64,000 nucleotides of DNA, from assembly GCA_900537185.1 (NCBI GenBank), contig LS999826.1, positions 1,568,379-1,632,378 of the forward strand, given 5' to 3'. The position numbers were made by a program, and so were the translations under genes. Shown here piece after piece: positions 1 to 9,267 of this stretch (positions are counted from its first letter, which is position 1; every line of letters begins with the position of its first letter). The DNA is from Cytophagales bacterium Alg240-R148. GTDB lineage: Bacteria > Bacteroidota > Bacteroidia > Cytophagales > Cyclobacteriaceae. The notes below the pieces were generated by a model that made no database searches, was not told the origin of the DNA, and worked only from the letters and a program-made list of their open reading frames with translations.

Positions 1-2739
1 ATCACGGGCAAAATCTGCAGGCAACTGCTCAAACAGGAAATTCTTTACCTTATCATCATCAGTCCAGTTATCAATACCAAACTTTGTATTAAACTCTTTG
101 AGGATAGCATCCAACTCATTAAAGCCGGGCTCACCTTTTGTTCCTTTCATTACTGGTGGTGTAGGGTCTAATTCTTCATTACCACTTAGTTTGATATTTT
201 CCTGAGTTGTTCGGGTTAGTCTATAACTATCCAAGTCTATTGCTTTCAGAATGCCTTTGGCTAAATCCTCAATTTCATCTGGTTTGATTTTTGGAATCAG
301 GAATTTTAGAAACCAATACAACCTTTCCCAATAGGAATTATTGAAGGAAAGCAGCTTAGAAAGGAAGGCATACATTCTAAAAAAGGATTTCGCCTTTACA
401 TAGAAATTAATCTGGGCATCTTCATTTAATTCATTTTTATACTCCGCAACGCACTTATCAATGATTGGGTCTAATTCCTGTCTTTCCGCTTCTTTGAAAT
501 ACAATTCGGTGAAGTTTACCACATCATCCTGTGAATAGACCTGAGCTTTGTCCAAAGCATCCTGTAGGTCATTTAGTTTGTTTGCATCTGTTTCCTCACT
601 AAGGATAGTGGTAGTATAGAAAGGCTCAAATGCCTTTTTAATATCTTCTGTGGTATTAAAGAAATCCATTACAAATGTGTCTTCTTTGTAAGGTTTGTAT
701 GCTCTATTGAGTCTCGATAAGGTTTGTACAGCCTGAACATCCGCTAATTTTTTATCTACATACATGGTATGCAAGAGCGGTTGGTCGAATCCTGTTTGAA
801 ACTTATTGGCTACTATCAGAAAGCGGTATTCTTTTTTCTTAAACTCGGTTGGAATGTCATTGCTCGGGAAACCGTTTAATCTAGCCTCATCCCAATCTTC
901 TCCGTCTATTTCTTTTGTGCCTGAAAAAGCGACAATGGCTTTGTAAGGTGAGTTTATTTCTTTCATGTATTCTTTGAAAGCCTGATAGTAAAGAATGGCG
1001 TTTTTAATGCTTTTGCAAACAACCATCGCTTTTGCCTGACCATTGATGAGCTTTCTAATATCCGCATGGAAATGGTCTAACATTATTTTAGATTTTTCCA
1101 TGATGGAGAAAGGATGGCTTTCTACATAAGCACGTAATTTCTTGTTGGCTTGGCGAGTTTCAAATTCAGGGTTATCTTCAACCGCTTTATCTAATTTGTA
1201 ATAGGATTGATAAGTGGTATAATTCTTTAGTACATCAAGAATAAATTCTTCCTCGATGGCTTGCTTCATGGTATAATTATCAAAAGCAATGAATTTACCT
1301 TCGGCTGTCTTTTCACCGAAGGTTTCTAGGGTCTTGTTTTTTGGGGTGGCCGTAAATGCAAAGTAGCTACCGTTTTTAAGCATTTTACGGTTCTCAATCA
1401 ATTCATTGATAATATCTTCAGATGAAGGGGGCTCTTTTTCTTCACCGTAGGCCTCTTCTTTATCGGAAAGGACCCAATTCATTTTGCTGGCCGTTTCACC
1501 ACTTTGGCTACTGTGGGCTTCATCAATGATGATTGCAAACTTCTTTGCCTGTAATGTTCCAATTTCATCTATTATGAATGGGAATTTTTGAACTGTGGTT
1601 ACAATAATTTTCTTTCCATCTTCAAGGGCTTGCTTTAATTGACTGCTACCTTTATCTATGGCTTCAACCACGCTGCTGACCTGAGCAAATTGTTTGATAT
1701 TATCTCTAATCTGCTTATCTAAAACACGCCTGTCTGTCACCACAATAACACTATCAAAAACGGTCTCAGTATTCTCGCTATCATGTAAACTCACCAACTG
1801 GTGAGCTAACCAAGTAATTGAATTTGATTTGCCTGAACCGGCTGAATGCTGAATAAGGTATTTTTGGCCAACACCGTTTTCTTTGGAATGGTGCAGTAGC
1901 TTTTTTACTGCTCTGAGCTGGTGGTATCTTGGAAAAATGAGTTTGCGTTTGATTTTCCCTGTGTCTTCATCCTTTTCTTCAACAATTTGAGCAAAGTTCT
2001 CTACTATGTTGCTCAGACTGACCTTGGTTAAAATATCCTTCCATAGGTAATCAGTTTTTAAGCCTTCGGGGTTTACAGGATTGCCAGCACCATCATTGTT
2101 GCCTTTGTTAAAGGGTAGGAAAAAGGTCTTTGTACTATTGAGATGTGTGGTCATGTAAACCAAATCTGTATCTACGGCAAAGTGAACCATACATCTGCCA
2201 AAGGCAAACAAGGGTTCTTTCGGATCTCGGTCTGTTTGGTATTGGCGAATGGCGTGTTTTACATTCTGACCCGTCCATTGGTTCTTTAATTCAAAAGTGC
2301 TCAACGGCAAACCATTTACAAATAACACCATGTCTAAAGAGTTACTATTCTCCAAACTGTAGTACAATTGTCGGGTAACAGAAAAAATATTGCTGCTGTA
2401 TTGCTTTTGGGCTTTATCGTTAAGGAGAGAGGTTGGCTTTTTAAAGTAGAGCTGTACCCTTAAATCCAAATCCTTGACTCCATTACGGAGTATTTCAATT
2501 ATACCTTTCTGGCGAATTTGGTCGGAAAGTCGTTTTAGGAATTTGTCTTTGCCTCTTTTGATAATGGTATCGTGGGCATTGGGTTGAGTTGCTGCCAAAA
2601 AATCAAACAACAGCTTTTCATTGATGCATAGGTCACGATCATAGTCGGCACTATAGCTTGCTATGAAGCCATTCTGATTAATTAAATGCTTTTCTATTAT
2701 CGTTTCTAAACCCTTTTCTGATGTATCTGTTGCATGCAT
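1..2739 (-). CDS. hsdR: Type I restriction endonuclease, R subunit (3' end cut by the window)
   Basis: This is the motor and nuclease subunit of a type I restriction-modification complex: it translocates DNA with ATP and cuts unmodified DNA far from the recognition site. I translated 913 codons from the ATG at 2739 down to position 1. The PD-(D/E)xK nuclease motif is visible as D136 and E150-L-K152. Walker A (SAGSGKS, K304) and a DEAH box (residues 406-409) mark the SF2 helicase domains. The C-terminal coiled part is missing because the gene runs off the window. The start lies 4 bases after the stop of the TOPRIM gene, so translation is probably coupled. The order hsdM-hsdS-(two extra genes)-hsdR places the nuclease last in the operon. 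Confidence 0.95.
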   Translation of the reverse strand, partial: MHATDTSEKGLETIIEKHLINQNGFIASYSADYDRDLCINEKLLFDFLAATQPNAHDTIIKRGKDKFLKRLSDQIRQKGIIEILRNGVKDLDLRVQLYFKKPTSLLNDKAQKQYSSNIFSVTRQLYYSLENSNSLDMVLFVNGLPLSTFELKNQWTGQNVKHAIRQYQTDRDPKEPLFAFGRCMVHFAVDTDLVYMTTHLNSTKTFFLPFNKGNNDGAGNPVNPEGLKTDYLWKDILTKVSLSNIVENFAQIVEEKDEDTGKIKRKLIFPRYHQLRAVKKLLHHSKENGVGQKYLIQHSAGSGKSNSITWLAHQLVSLHDSENTETVFDSVIVVTDRRVLDKQIRDNIKQFAQVSSVVEAIDKGSSQLKQALEDGKKIIVTTVQKFPFIIDEIGTLQAKKFAIIIDEAHSSQSGETASKMNWVLSDKEEAYGEEKEPPSSEDIINELIENRKMLKNGSYFAFTATPKNKTLETFGEKTAEGKFIAFDNYTMKQAIEEEFILDVLKNYTTYQSYYKLDKAVEDNPEFETRQANKKLRAYVESHPFSIMEKSKIMLDHFHADIRKLINGQAKAMVVCKSIKNAILYYQAFKEYMKEINSPYKAIVAFSGTKEIDGEDWDEARLNGFPSNDIPTEFKKKEYRFLIVANKFQTGFDQPLLHTMYVDKKLADVQAVQTLSRLNRAYKPYKEDTFVMDFFNTTEDIKKAFEPFYTTTILSEETDANKLNDLQDALDKAQVYSQDDVVNFTELYFKEAERQELDPIIDKCVAEYKNELNEDAQINFYVKAKSFFRMYAFLSKLLSFNNSYWERLYWFLKFLIPKIKPDEIEDLAKGILKAIDLDSYRLTRTTQENIKLSGNEELDPTPPVMKGTKGEPGFNELDAILKEFNTKFGIDNWTDDDKVKNFLFEQLPADFARD

Positions 2740-2743
2740 ATCT

Positions 2744-3616
2744 CTATACTAAAACTTGCTTGATTGTTGTAAATATTTGCTTACATACATCATTAGCCAA
2801 AATCTTTTCCTGATTTAAGTAGTCAGTTTGGGCAATACAAACTGTATTGGTCATTCCCGATTTTTGTAACTGTCCTACAGTTCCGACTAATGATTTTTTA
2901 TGACTGTATTTGACTTTGTTTACTTTAAGCAATACAGTGCCACTTTCATCATAACTTAGCTTCTCTTTGAATAGATTGCAGGATGTATGAATGCTTAGGA
3001 ATTTTTCAGCTTCACCGAAAATGTCATCATTATCTTGGCGCATTAATGGAATGATAACATCTTCTAAATTCCCACTGCCTGTTTCACTTTCTTTAAAAAC
3101 ATACAAGCCTATCTTAATGTCTTCTAATAATGGGAATTGACTAAAGTCTGGTACCGGGTCGAAAGAAGCTTTTTTGAAAACTTCTTGACATTCTTCAAGA
3201 ACTTCTTTTGCCCTTTGTTCATATCCCTTATCATCTGCATCCAAGCAATAAAGTACTGAAATGGTAGTGTCAGGTAATGCCTGAATTTGATCCTGATCAG
3301 GCTCATTCAGGTCATTCAATCGCTGAAGCAATTCCTTTCTTTTTAATGATGTATCTCCACCAACTGTATAGATTATGACATAGTTGGAATCCTTAACCAT
3401 TACATATTGTGGCATAAAACGAGAACGAGCCTCTTGTATGTTAATTGAATCAACATCACTTAGGCTTAAATCTTTTAGAAAAAAATTAGCCATGTAATTT
3501 GGATACTCATTGATTTTCTTTTCTTCCCTTTTGAGACCGTTCGCTTTTAATATGCGGTACAAAAATGCTGCATCATGAGAGCCTTCTGTTAGTATGTACA
3601 ATAAATTCTGAGTCAT
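2744..3616 (-). CDS. TOPRIM-domain protein, partner of the upstream ParB-like/AAA ATPase
   Basis: A 290-residue protein with the marks of a TOPRIM fold: a glutamate in an N-terminal strand (LTEGSHD, E11), a DxD motif (LDADD, D126 and D128) and a later GNLED motif (E185), which are the metal-binding positions in TOPRIM nucleases of the DUF3226/DUF4435/OLD-like type. Its start codon shares one base with the stop codon of the ATPase gene (TAATG), so the two are almost surely made together. ATPase plus separate TOPRIM nuclease pairs are known in PARIS (AriA/AriB) and in the Rlo genes of hsd loci. The exact family is not settled by eye. Likely a DNA or RNA nuclease or effector held in check by the ATPase. 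Confidence 0.75.
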   Translation of the reverse strand: MTQNLLYILTEGSHDAAFLYRILKANGLKREEKKINEYPNYMANFFLKDLSLSDVDSINIQEARSRFMPQYVMVKDSNYVIIYTVGGDTSLKRKELLQRLNDLNEPDQDQIQALPDTTISVLYCLDADDKGYEQRAKEVLEECQEVFKKASFDPVPDFSQFPLLEDIKIGLYVFKESETGSGNLEDVIIPLMRQDNDDIFGEAEKFLSIHTSCNLFKEKLSYDESGTVLLKVNKVKYSHKKSLVGTVGQLQKSGMTNTVCIAQTDYLNQEKILANDVCKQIFTTIKQVLV

Positions 3617-5742
3617 TATCTTATATCAAAATTTATTGAATCAATTAATCTTTCTAAACGGCCTCCTTCAATATACTTGCAAGCTATTTCGCCATCTACT
3701 TCCGACAGGGCATAGGCCCTTATAAAATCATTGTGGTAATCATTCTTGACAAATGCATCAATACACTCTTTGCTATGGGTGGAAAGGAATACCTGGACAT
3801 TGAATTGCTCTGCTGTCTGTTGGATGAACTTGGTAAATTCTATCAATAAGGACTTGTGTATAGCACTATCAATCTCATCAATACATATCACACCATCTTT
3901 GCTGTAAACCATTAATAAAGCTATCTCGAACACCCTTTGTAAGCCTTCACCATATTTGGTAATATCTACCACCTCATTTATACGAGAAGAAGAAACCATA
4001 AATCTGCTTTCACCTTCATCACTAATCATCTCAATCTTTTCAATACTTGGGTCCAAATGAACTTGTATGAACTCTATTACTCTATCAAAGTATTTCTCCT
4101 TTACTGCATTTGCGTGTGCTTTTTTAAGCAACTCAGTGTTGTATCTGAACGGACTGGTAAAAGTGGCTGGACATAAAACCTGAGACTTTGAGAAACGAAG
4201 CTCCGGGGCTTTGGTGGTGTAAAGATGAATGGAACTCTCTAACGTGATGTCATTTACTTTAGCTTCTGATTCTATGGTAGAGAGGTAGCCTGACTTTTCT
4301 ATATCGTCATCAGTTTCTGTCTTTGTAAGAAACAAGCTACTCTCAGCTCCATTGAATGATCCCTCTAATTCAATGTCTGATATGAAGTTTTTGTGAATCC
4401 ATTTTGAATGAAAATCTGAGTAGAATTTCCCTCTGTATTTTTCTAAGTCCAGAAACGCATTTATATCATTCAATTGGCTTAATAGGTAAAAGCATTCCAG
4501 TATGGAAGTCTTACCCAAATTATTGCCTCCTACAAAGATGTTGACCTTAGATAGGTTCTTAACTTTGATTTTGTGTAGCTTTCTGTAGCTATGGACAAAT
4601 ATCTCATTGAAGTGATTTTCAACCGTGGTAAAATAGCTTGTTAGTCGTTTGTCATTAATGGCAACTACTGCTTTACTGGTTGGAATTAATCGGTCTAATT
4701 TGTCTTTTAGACGCTGAATTTCTCCATAATCTGGTTCTGTTAAATGCTCACTAAAATTGAATGCGATTTGTACCTCTTTGCGAAGCGTATCTAATGCATT
4801 CTTTAACCTGTTTTCACCAATTACATCACTATAAGAGTAAGCCTCTGCAATGCTGCGGCTTTCTTCCATGCGTTCTATCGCAATTGGATCGTTTAGGAAC
4901 TTGGCAATCTCTTTGATTTGCCTGTATTGACTAATAATAGGTTCTTTGGTTGAGACACGCTCATTGCCATCTTCGTCAATTTCAGTCTCTTCGGTTTGAG
5001 ATACCCAACTAAACAGTCTTTCTAAGTTTACTGCATTATTGGCTGTCATATCTTCGTTGCTCCACTCAATCCAGTTACGCATTTCCGGGCTTGAAATAAC
5101 GGTTTCAAAAATGGTGTACATTGGCGATTCAAATTGGTCGCCATAGTCGCTCTGCTTGAATTGTTGGATAAGATTTAGCGTCCTTAAACCTCTTCTTAGT
5201 TTTACTGTAGATATACCAAGAGCATCACAAACCTCTTGTTCTGTCTTACCAAATTGAGAGATTAAATCATTTATTAATTGTGATTCATTTACTGCTGGCC
5301 ATCTTTTCTTTCCATTGATGTGATGTAAACCCATAGCTACTAAATGCTGCATGGGGTCTTCATCTTCTATTAATACCAAATTGACACTTTTAAAGTCAGG
5401 TTCTGAAAGAAGACCTACATCATTGCCTTTTTTAAATTCATCAAACAGATACTTTAATGTGGCGACACGTCTATTTCCTTCGAGAACCAAGTAATTTTCA
5501 CCTACTTCGGTAACCTGTATTTGGTCAATATCCAAAAAGCCATTGGTAGAAAAGCTACTAATGAGGTCTTTTACATTACCATTGTTTTTGCCAAGGATAA
5601 AGTTCAGCGTTCTCTGCTGAACACGGGTATCTGCAACATTGGCCTGTTCTACAGGCTTGTACTCTGGCCTGTCTTTGAACCTATAATTATTAGGATCAAG
5701 TATGAGACGATCTATATGTCTGGTTATCCTTTTACTTGGCAT
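3616..5742 (-). CDS. ParB-like N-terminal domain fused to an OLD/ABC-type AAA ATPase
   Basis: A 708-residue fusion. Residues 1-130 look like a ParB/Srx-type domain (EGNRRVATLK at 88-97, the arginine-rich box of that fold), followed by a probable helix-turn-helix around 150-195 (EVCDALGISTVKLRRGL). A helical linker covers about 200-380. The ATPase begins near 385, with Walker A GGNNLGKTS (405-413), a signature-like YGEGLQR (597-603), Walker B VICIDEID (618-625) and a switch histidine in STHS (H656). This is the layout of OLD, Gabija GajA and RloA-type ATPases, but without a TOPRIM domain, which is encoded separately next door. It overlaps the end of hsdS by 11 bases. A defence sensor or regulator is the likeliest role; the ParB-like part may bind DNA or a nucleotide. 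Confidence 0.8.
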   Translation of the reverse strand: MPSKRITRHIDRLILDPNNYRFKDRPEYKPVEQANVADTRVQQRTLNFILGKNNGNVKDLISSFSTNGFLDIDQIQVTEVGENYLVLEGNRRVATLKYLFDEFKKGNDVGLLSEPDFKSVNLVLIEDEDPMQHLVAMGLHHINGKKRWPAVNESQLINDLISQFGKTEQEVCDALGISTVKLRRGLRTLNLIQQFKQSDYGDQFESPMYTIFETVISSPEMRNWIEWSNEDMTANNAVNLERLFSWVSQTEETEIDEDGNERVSTKEPIISQYRQIKEIAKFLNDPIAIERMEESRSIAEAYSYSDVIGENRLKNALDTLRKEVQIAFNFSEHLTEPDYGEIQRLKDKLDRLIPTSKAVVAINDKRLTSYFTTVENHFNEIFVHSYRKLHKIKVKNLSKVNIFVGGNNLGKTSILECFYLLSQLNDINAFLDLEKYRGKFYSDFHSKWIHKNFISDIELEGSFNGAESSLFLTKTETDDDIEKSGYLSTIESEAKVNDITLESSIHLYTTKAPELRFSKSQVLCPATFTSPFRYNTELLKKAHANAVKEKYFDRVIEFIQVHLDPSIEKIEMISDEGESRFMVSSSRINEVVDITKYGEGLQRVFEIALLMVYSKDGVICIDEIDSAIHKSLLIEFTKFIQQTAEQFNVQVFLSTHSKECIDAFVKNDYHNDFIRAYALSEVDGEIACKYIEGGRLERLIDSINFDIR

Positions 5743-7063
5743 GTTCCATTTCTTTTATAGTCTTAACCTTTAATTTGAGTTTCCCCAACACTGCTTCAGC
5801 TATCATGGCTTCCCTGTACTCTTTGATGAGTTCTATTTCTTTCTTTGCTTTAGCAATGGCCTGGTCTATTTTGGAGGTTTCGTTTTTGATGTAGTTATAA
5901 ATAATTACTTGTTCTTCTTTTGGAGGCAAAACAATTGGTAAGCTTTTCAATAAATCTTGACTCATTGAAGCACGTGTTATGATGTTCATTTCTTTTACGA
6001 AATATTCTCGCAATAATTCATTTCTGAAGTAGTATGTACTAAAACCTTCAAAAAGAAGGTTTTCTGTAGGTCTGAAACGAATTAAAAACCCTGAAAAAGT
6101 CGCATTAGGAATTGTTTCGTGGCAAGTAGAAGCAATGGCAATTTCATTCACAATTTCTGATGTTCGTGTAAAAAAAATATCTCCTTTTTTAACCGAACAG
6201 TTAGTTTGGTCTTCTTTTGAAGATTCAACTAAACCCGATGGGATTTTTGGCAAAATCTCATTGTTATATATATCACCATATCCGAAGAAGGGAAAGCCTT
6301 TTCCAAAATAATCCCCACCTTTATTTAGACCATTTTGACATTGTCCGCAGTACCTCAATTTTCTCAATTCCCAATGCTCTGGAATGTCTCCCAACCATTC
6401 AATACCGCTATCTTTTAAAGCGACATCTGGATTAATGCCTTTTGTAACAGTTTTGCTAATAACTGCATGCCTTTGCTCTTTCAATAATTCAACAAAAGCT
6501 TGCTTTTTCTGGATGAAGTGATTTATTTTTTGTGATTGGGTATTTATGTAAGTTACAATTTGGTCTTGTTCTTCTTTTGGGGGAACGGAAATCCTAATAC
6601 TGAAAAACTTATCCGAGTACAAGCGCAAGCGGCTATCTATGATCCCGAAAGATTTTTTTCTGAACTCAGCCTTCATGATAGCTGTAGAAAACAAATACCC
6701 GAAATAGTGCGGATTATTATCTCCCTTGATACGATACACACAATAGGCAGGGCTTGTAATGCCTTCAAATTTAGAAATGCCTAAACTACCATTCCAAGCC
6801 AACATGATATTGCTTACTAGATCATTTTCAGCTACTTTTTTATAGCCCACCAATGTTTTAGCATTGCTGATGAAATCATCCTCGTTTTCAAGGCTATCTC
6901 TCTTTTTGGTTACTCCAGTATAATGAGAAACGGAAAGTAATTCTTCTTCGCCTGTTTCGCTTCTTTCATCTATCTCAGCAAAGAGATTTTTGATACGCAA
7001 AGTATTCCAATGCTGCGGAACAGACGTTAACCATGTGGAAGTATTTGGTTCTTGTACCATCAT
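5732..7063 (-). CDS. hsdS: Type I restriction-modification specificity subunit
   Basis: The DNA-recognition subunit shared by the methylase and nuclease complexes. The 443 residues show two halves of the usual design. Each has a target-recognition domain (about 12-170 and 215-385) followed by a conserved helical spacer; the matching landmarks PPKEEQDQIVTYI and PPKEEQVIIYNYI end the two recognition domains. The WLTSVPQHW and WLGDIPEHW openings also repeat. The start follows the hsdM stop without any gap, and two ATG codons stand in tandem at 7063 and 7060. The end overlaps the ParB/ATPase gene by 11 bases. The recognised sequence cannot be read from the protein; the two halves imply a bipartite site. 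Confidence 0.95.
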   Translation of the reverse strand: MMVQEPNTSTWLTSVPQHWNTLRIKNLFAEIDERSETGEEELLSVSHYTGVTKKRDSLENEDDFISNAKTLVGYKKVAENDLVSNIMLAWNGSLGISKFEGITSPAYCVYRIKGDNNPHYFGYLFSTAIMKAEFRKKSFGIIDSRLRLYSDKFFSIRISVPPKEEQDQIVTYINTQSQKINHFIQKKQAFVELLKEQRHAVISKTVTKGINPDVALKDSGIEWLGDIPEHWELRKLRYCGQCQNGLNKGGDYFGKGFPFFGYGDIYNNEILPKIPSGLVESSKEDQTNCSVKKGDIFFTRTSEIVNEIAIASTCHETIPNATFSGFLIRFRPTENLLFEGFSTYYFRNELLREYFVKEMNIITRASMSQDLLKSLPIVLPPKEEQVIIYNYIKNETSKIDQAIAKAKKEIELIKEYREAMIAEAVLGKLKLKVKTIKEMEHAK

Positions 7064-8833
7064 TTACGCTTCTATAATTTCTTTTAGTAGATGCTCAGTC
7101 TCTTCCTCAATTTTGAATATATCTGCAGATATTTCTTCCAAGCTTCTAGGTGCTTTGTGCTGGTAGAAGTATTTGGCAAAATTGATTTCATAACCAATTT
7201 TGGTTTCGTTCTTTTTGTACCAGGCATCTGGTACAAAAGGGGTGACTTCTTTGGCAAAAAAGTTATCAATGTCATCTTTTAAAGGGATATTTTCCTTGTC
7301 TTTAAGGGCATTGTTACTTTTTGGTTTGCCTTTGGAATCTTTGACGATATTACCGTTTTCATCACGTTGAGGACGATGGACGGTTATCTGGCTGTAGCCA
7401 AAGTCTTCATTGTTGAGGATAATGCTATTATTGTTATTCTCAAAGTTCAAAAACAGGTCTGTAATCGTACGGATATGGTCATTGCTAAACTCTACTCTCT
7501 TTTTACCTAATGGCTTGCGCATTTTACTGTAGAACTGCTCAGAGGTAACATTGATGAGTTGTAGTTTTCCCTTTCGCTTTTCTTCCTTATTGTTGTTCAG
7601 TATAAAAATATACGTAGGTATGCCAGTATTGTAAAACAAATCATTGGGAAGGGCAATTACCGCTTCCAATAAATCATTTTCAAAAAGGTACTTGCGTATT
7701 TCCGTTTCTCCTTGACCTGCATCACCAGTAAACAATGCTGAACCATTATGGATAGTGGCTGCTCTACTGCCCAATTCACTATTGATTTTCAACTTAGAGA
7801 CAATGTTCATTACAAACAGCAATTGCCCGTCATTTACTCGGGGAACACCTACTGTAAAGCGAGGATCTATGATGTCTTTTTTATCTAGTATGGCATCTGC
7901 ATCTACTTTCCATGTTTTCCCATAAGGTGGGTTACTAATCATGAAATCGAATTGCAGATTAGGAAAGCCGTCTTTGCTTAGTGTTGAGCCGAAAGCAATC
8001 TTCTCTGGGTCTTCATCTTTTATCAGCATGTCTGCTTTACAGATGGCGTAGGTTTCGGGGTTTACTTCCTGTCCGTACAAATGGAAAGTAGCTTTGGGGT
8101 TGAGTTTTTTGGCAAAGTGTTCGGCTTCTGTTAACATCCCTCCACTACCACAAGCAGGGTCATATATCAAATACGTACCATCTTTAATCTTTCCTTTGAG
8201 GGGTTCAAAAATCAGGTGGGTCATTAAGCGAATGATTTCCCTTGGGGTAAAGTGTTCTCCGGCTTCTTCGTTATTCTCTTCGTTGAACTTGCGTATCAAC
8301 TCTTCAAACACATAGCCCATCCCTAAATTGGTCAAGCCTTCCATGACTACATTGCTGTCTTTATCTGTGACAGGCATTGGGCTTAGGTTAATTGTACTTG
8401 AGCAAAACTTTTCAATTAGTGGAAAGGTAATGTTACCTTCTTCCAAGGTCTCCAACTGGTTTCTCAATTTGAACTTACTGATGATGTCCTGCACATTGCT
8501 GCTAAAGCCATCCAGATAAGTTTCTAAGTTTTGACGGATGTTACTCGGCTCATTTAATAATCGTTTGAATGTGTAGTTTGATGTGTTGTAAAACACATAA
8601 CCGCTGGTTTTACGCAATTGAGCGGATTGGTTGTCAATCTTCATTTCGTTTAGTTTTTGGTGCATCTCCAAAACTTTGTCTTTGGTAGGCTCCAAAATGG
8701 CATCTAACCTGCGAAGTACGGTAAAGGGTAAGATTATATCTCGGTATTTTCCACGTGTGTAAACATCACGTAAAACATCATCAGCAATACTCCAGATGAA
8801 ATTAACAATAGCGTTATGTTGTACTTGATTCAT
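7064..8833 (-). CDS. hsdM: Type I restriction-modification N6-adenine methylase subunit
   Basis: Methylates adenine in the host copy of the recognition site with S-adenosylmethionine, in complex with HsdS. The 589 residues carry an N-terminal HsdM helical domain (about 1-160), then the methylase core with FTPREI (195-200), the SAM-binding motif DPACGSGGML (225-234) and the catalytic NPPYG (301-305). Length and motif order match the N6_Mtase family. It starts 2 bases after the XRE regulator stop and ends where hsdS begins, so regulator, methylase and specificity subunit form one tight operon. Confidence 0.96.
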   Translation of the reverse strand: MNQVQHNAIVNFIWSIADDVLRDVYTRGKYRDIILPFTVLRRLDAILEPTKDKVLEMHQKLNEMKIDNQSAQLRKTSGYVFYNTSNYTFKRLLNEPSNIRQNLETYLDGFSSNVQDIISKFKLRNQLETLEEGNITFPLIEKFCSSTINLSPMPVTDKDSNVVMEGLTNLGMGYVFEELIRKFNEENNEEAGEHFTPREIIRLMTHLIFEPLKGKIKDGTYLIYDPACGSGGMLTEAEHFAKKLNPKATFHLYGQEVNPETYAICKADMLIKDEDPEKIAFGSTLSKDGFPNLQFDFMISNPPYGKTWKVDADAILDKKDIIDPRFTVGVPRVNDGQLLFVMNIVSKLKINSELGSRAATIHNGSALFTGDAGQGETEIRKYLFENDLLEAVIALPNDLFYNTGIPTYIFILNNNKEEKRKGKLQLINVTSEQFYSKMRKPLGKKRVEFSNDHIRTITDLFLNFENNNNSIILNNEDFGYSQITVHRPQRDENGNIVKDSKGKPKSNNALKDKENIPLKDDIDNFFAKEVTPFVPDAWYKKNETKIGYEINFAKYFYQHKAPRSLEEISADIFKIEEETEHLLKEIIEA

Positions 8834-8835
8834 TC

Positions 8836-9129
8836 TTATTTGGTGTTTGCTTGGTTTATATCATGTTGAGCAATTTTTAAGGCTTGCAATGCCTGTGCTT
8901 CATTTTCGACCAGTTGATAAACTTGCTCTGCTAACCAAATAGTTAAAAGTTCCTCTTCATCGGTGTTTAGTAATTGAGCCAATTTCAAAACCTGTTCACG
9001 TTTAGCACGTCTGTCGCCTCTCTCAATCTTGCTAAACATAGGTGTGTCAATTTCTAGACTTGCTGCTAACTGCCGTTGCAGAAGTCCCTGGCTTTCTCTT
9101 AGCTCTTTTATCCGTTCACCAAATTGCAT
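8836..9129 (-). CDS. XRE-family HTH regulator of the restriction-modification operon
   Basis: A 97-residue protein with a helix-turn-helix at about 16-45 (LQRQLAASLEIDTPMFSKIERG), the classical Cro/C1-type fold. It is first in the hsd operon and 2 bases from hsdM, so it most likely controls the operon, in the way of controller proteins of other restriction systems. Two direct repeats (TGACCTGTTA and TGACTTGTCA, 15 bases apart at 9129 and 9144) lie over its start codon and just upstream and may be its operator. The C-terminal part (about 65-97) is helical and could help dimerise. No toxin partner is seen, so a toxin-antitoxin role is unlikely. Confidence 0.85.
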   Translation of the reverse strand: MQFGERIKELRESQGLLQRQLAASLEIDTPMFSKIERGDRRAKREQVLKLAQLLNTDEEELLTIWLAEQVYQLVENEAQALQALKIAQHDINQANTK

Positions 9130-9153
9130 GACCTGTTATTTTATGACTTGTCA
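9129..9153. promoter_or_regulatory. Paired repeats over the XRE gene start (candidate operator)
   Basis: TGACCTGTTA (9129-9138) and TGACTTGTCA (9144-9153) match at 8 of 10 positions and are set 15 bases apart. The second is a perfect palindrome of TGAC arms around TT. The first overlaps the start codon, so binding would block expression, as with controller-protein boxes. Confidence 0.45.
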
Positions 9154-9236
9154 ATATTTGGCTAATATAAGAAAATAAAAGGTTAGAAAGAGAAAATAAA
9201 GCCATTAAGTATGACTCAGGATTTTAAGGAAATGGA

Positions 9237-9267
9237 GGATACCAAGGATTAATTTTCCTTAGTATCC
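9237..9267 (-). terminator. Stem-loop at the end of the DUF3987 gene
   Basis: GGATACCAAGGA and TCCTTAGTATCC form a 12-pair stem with one G-U pair and a 7-base loop, overlapping the last codons and stop of the replication-type gene. There is no clear T run after it, so it could slow or end transcription between the backbone genes and the hsd operon, or stabilise the upstream mRNA. Confidence 0.4.

Noticed and set aside
8836-9129. Toxin-antitoxin reading of the small XRE protein
   Set aside because: No small toxin-like gene is adjacent; the position before hsdM fits an operon regulator better.
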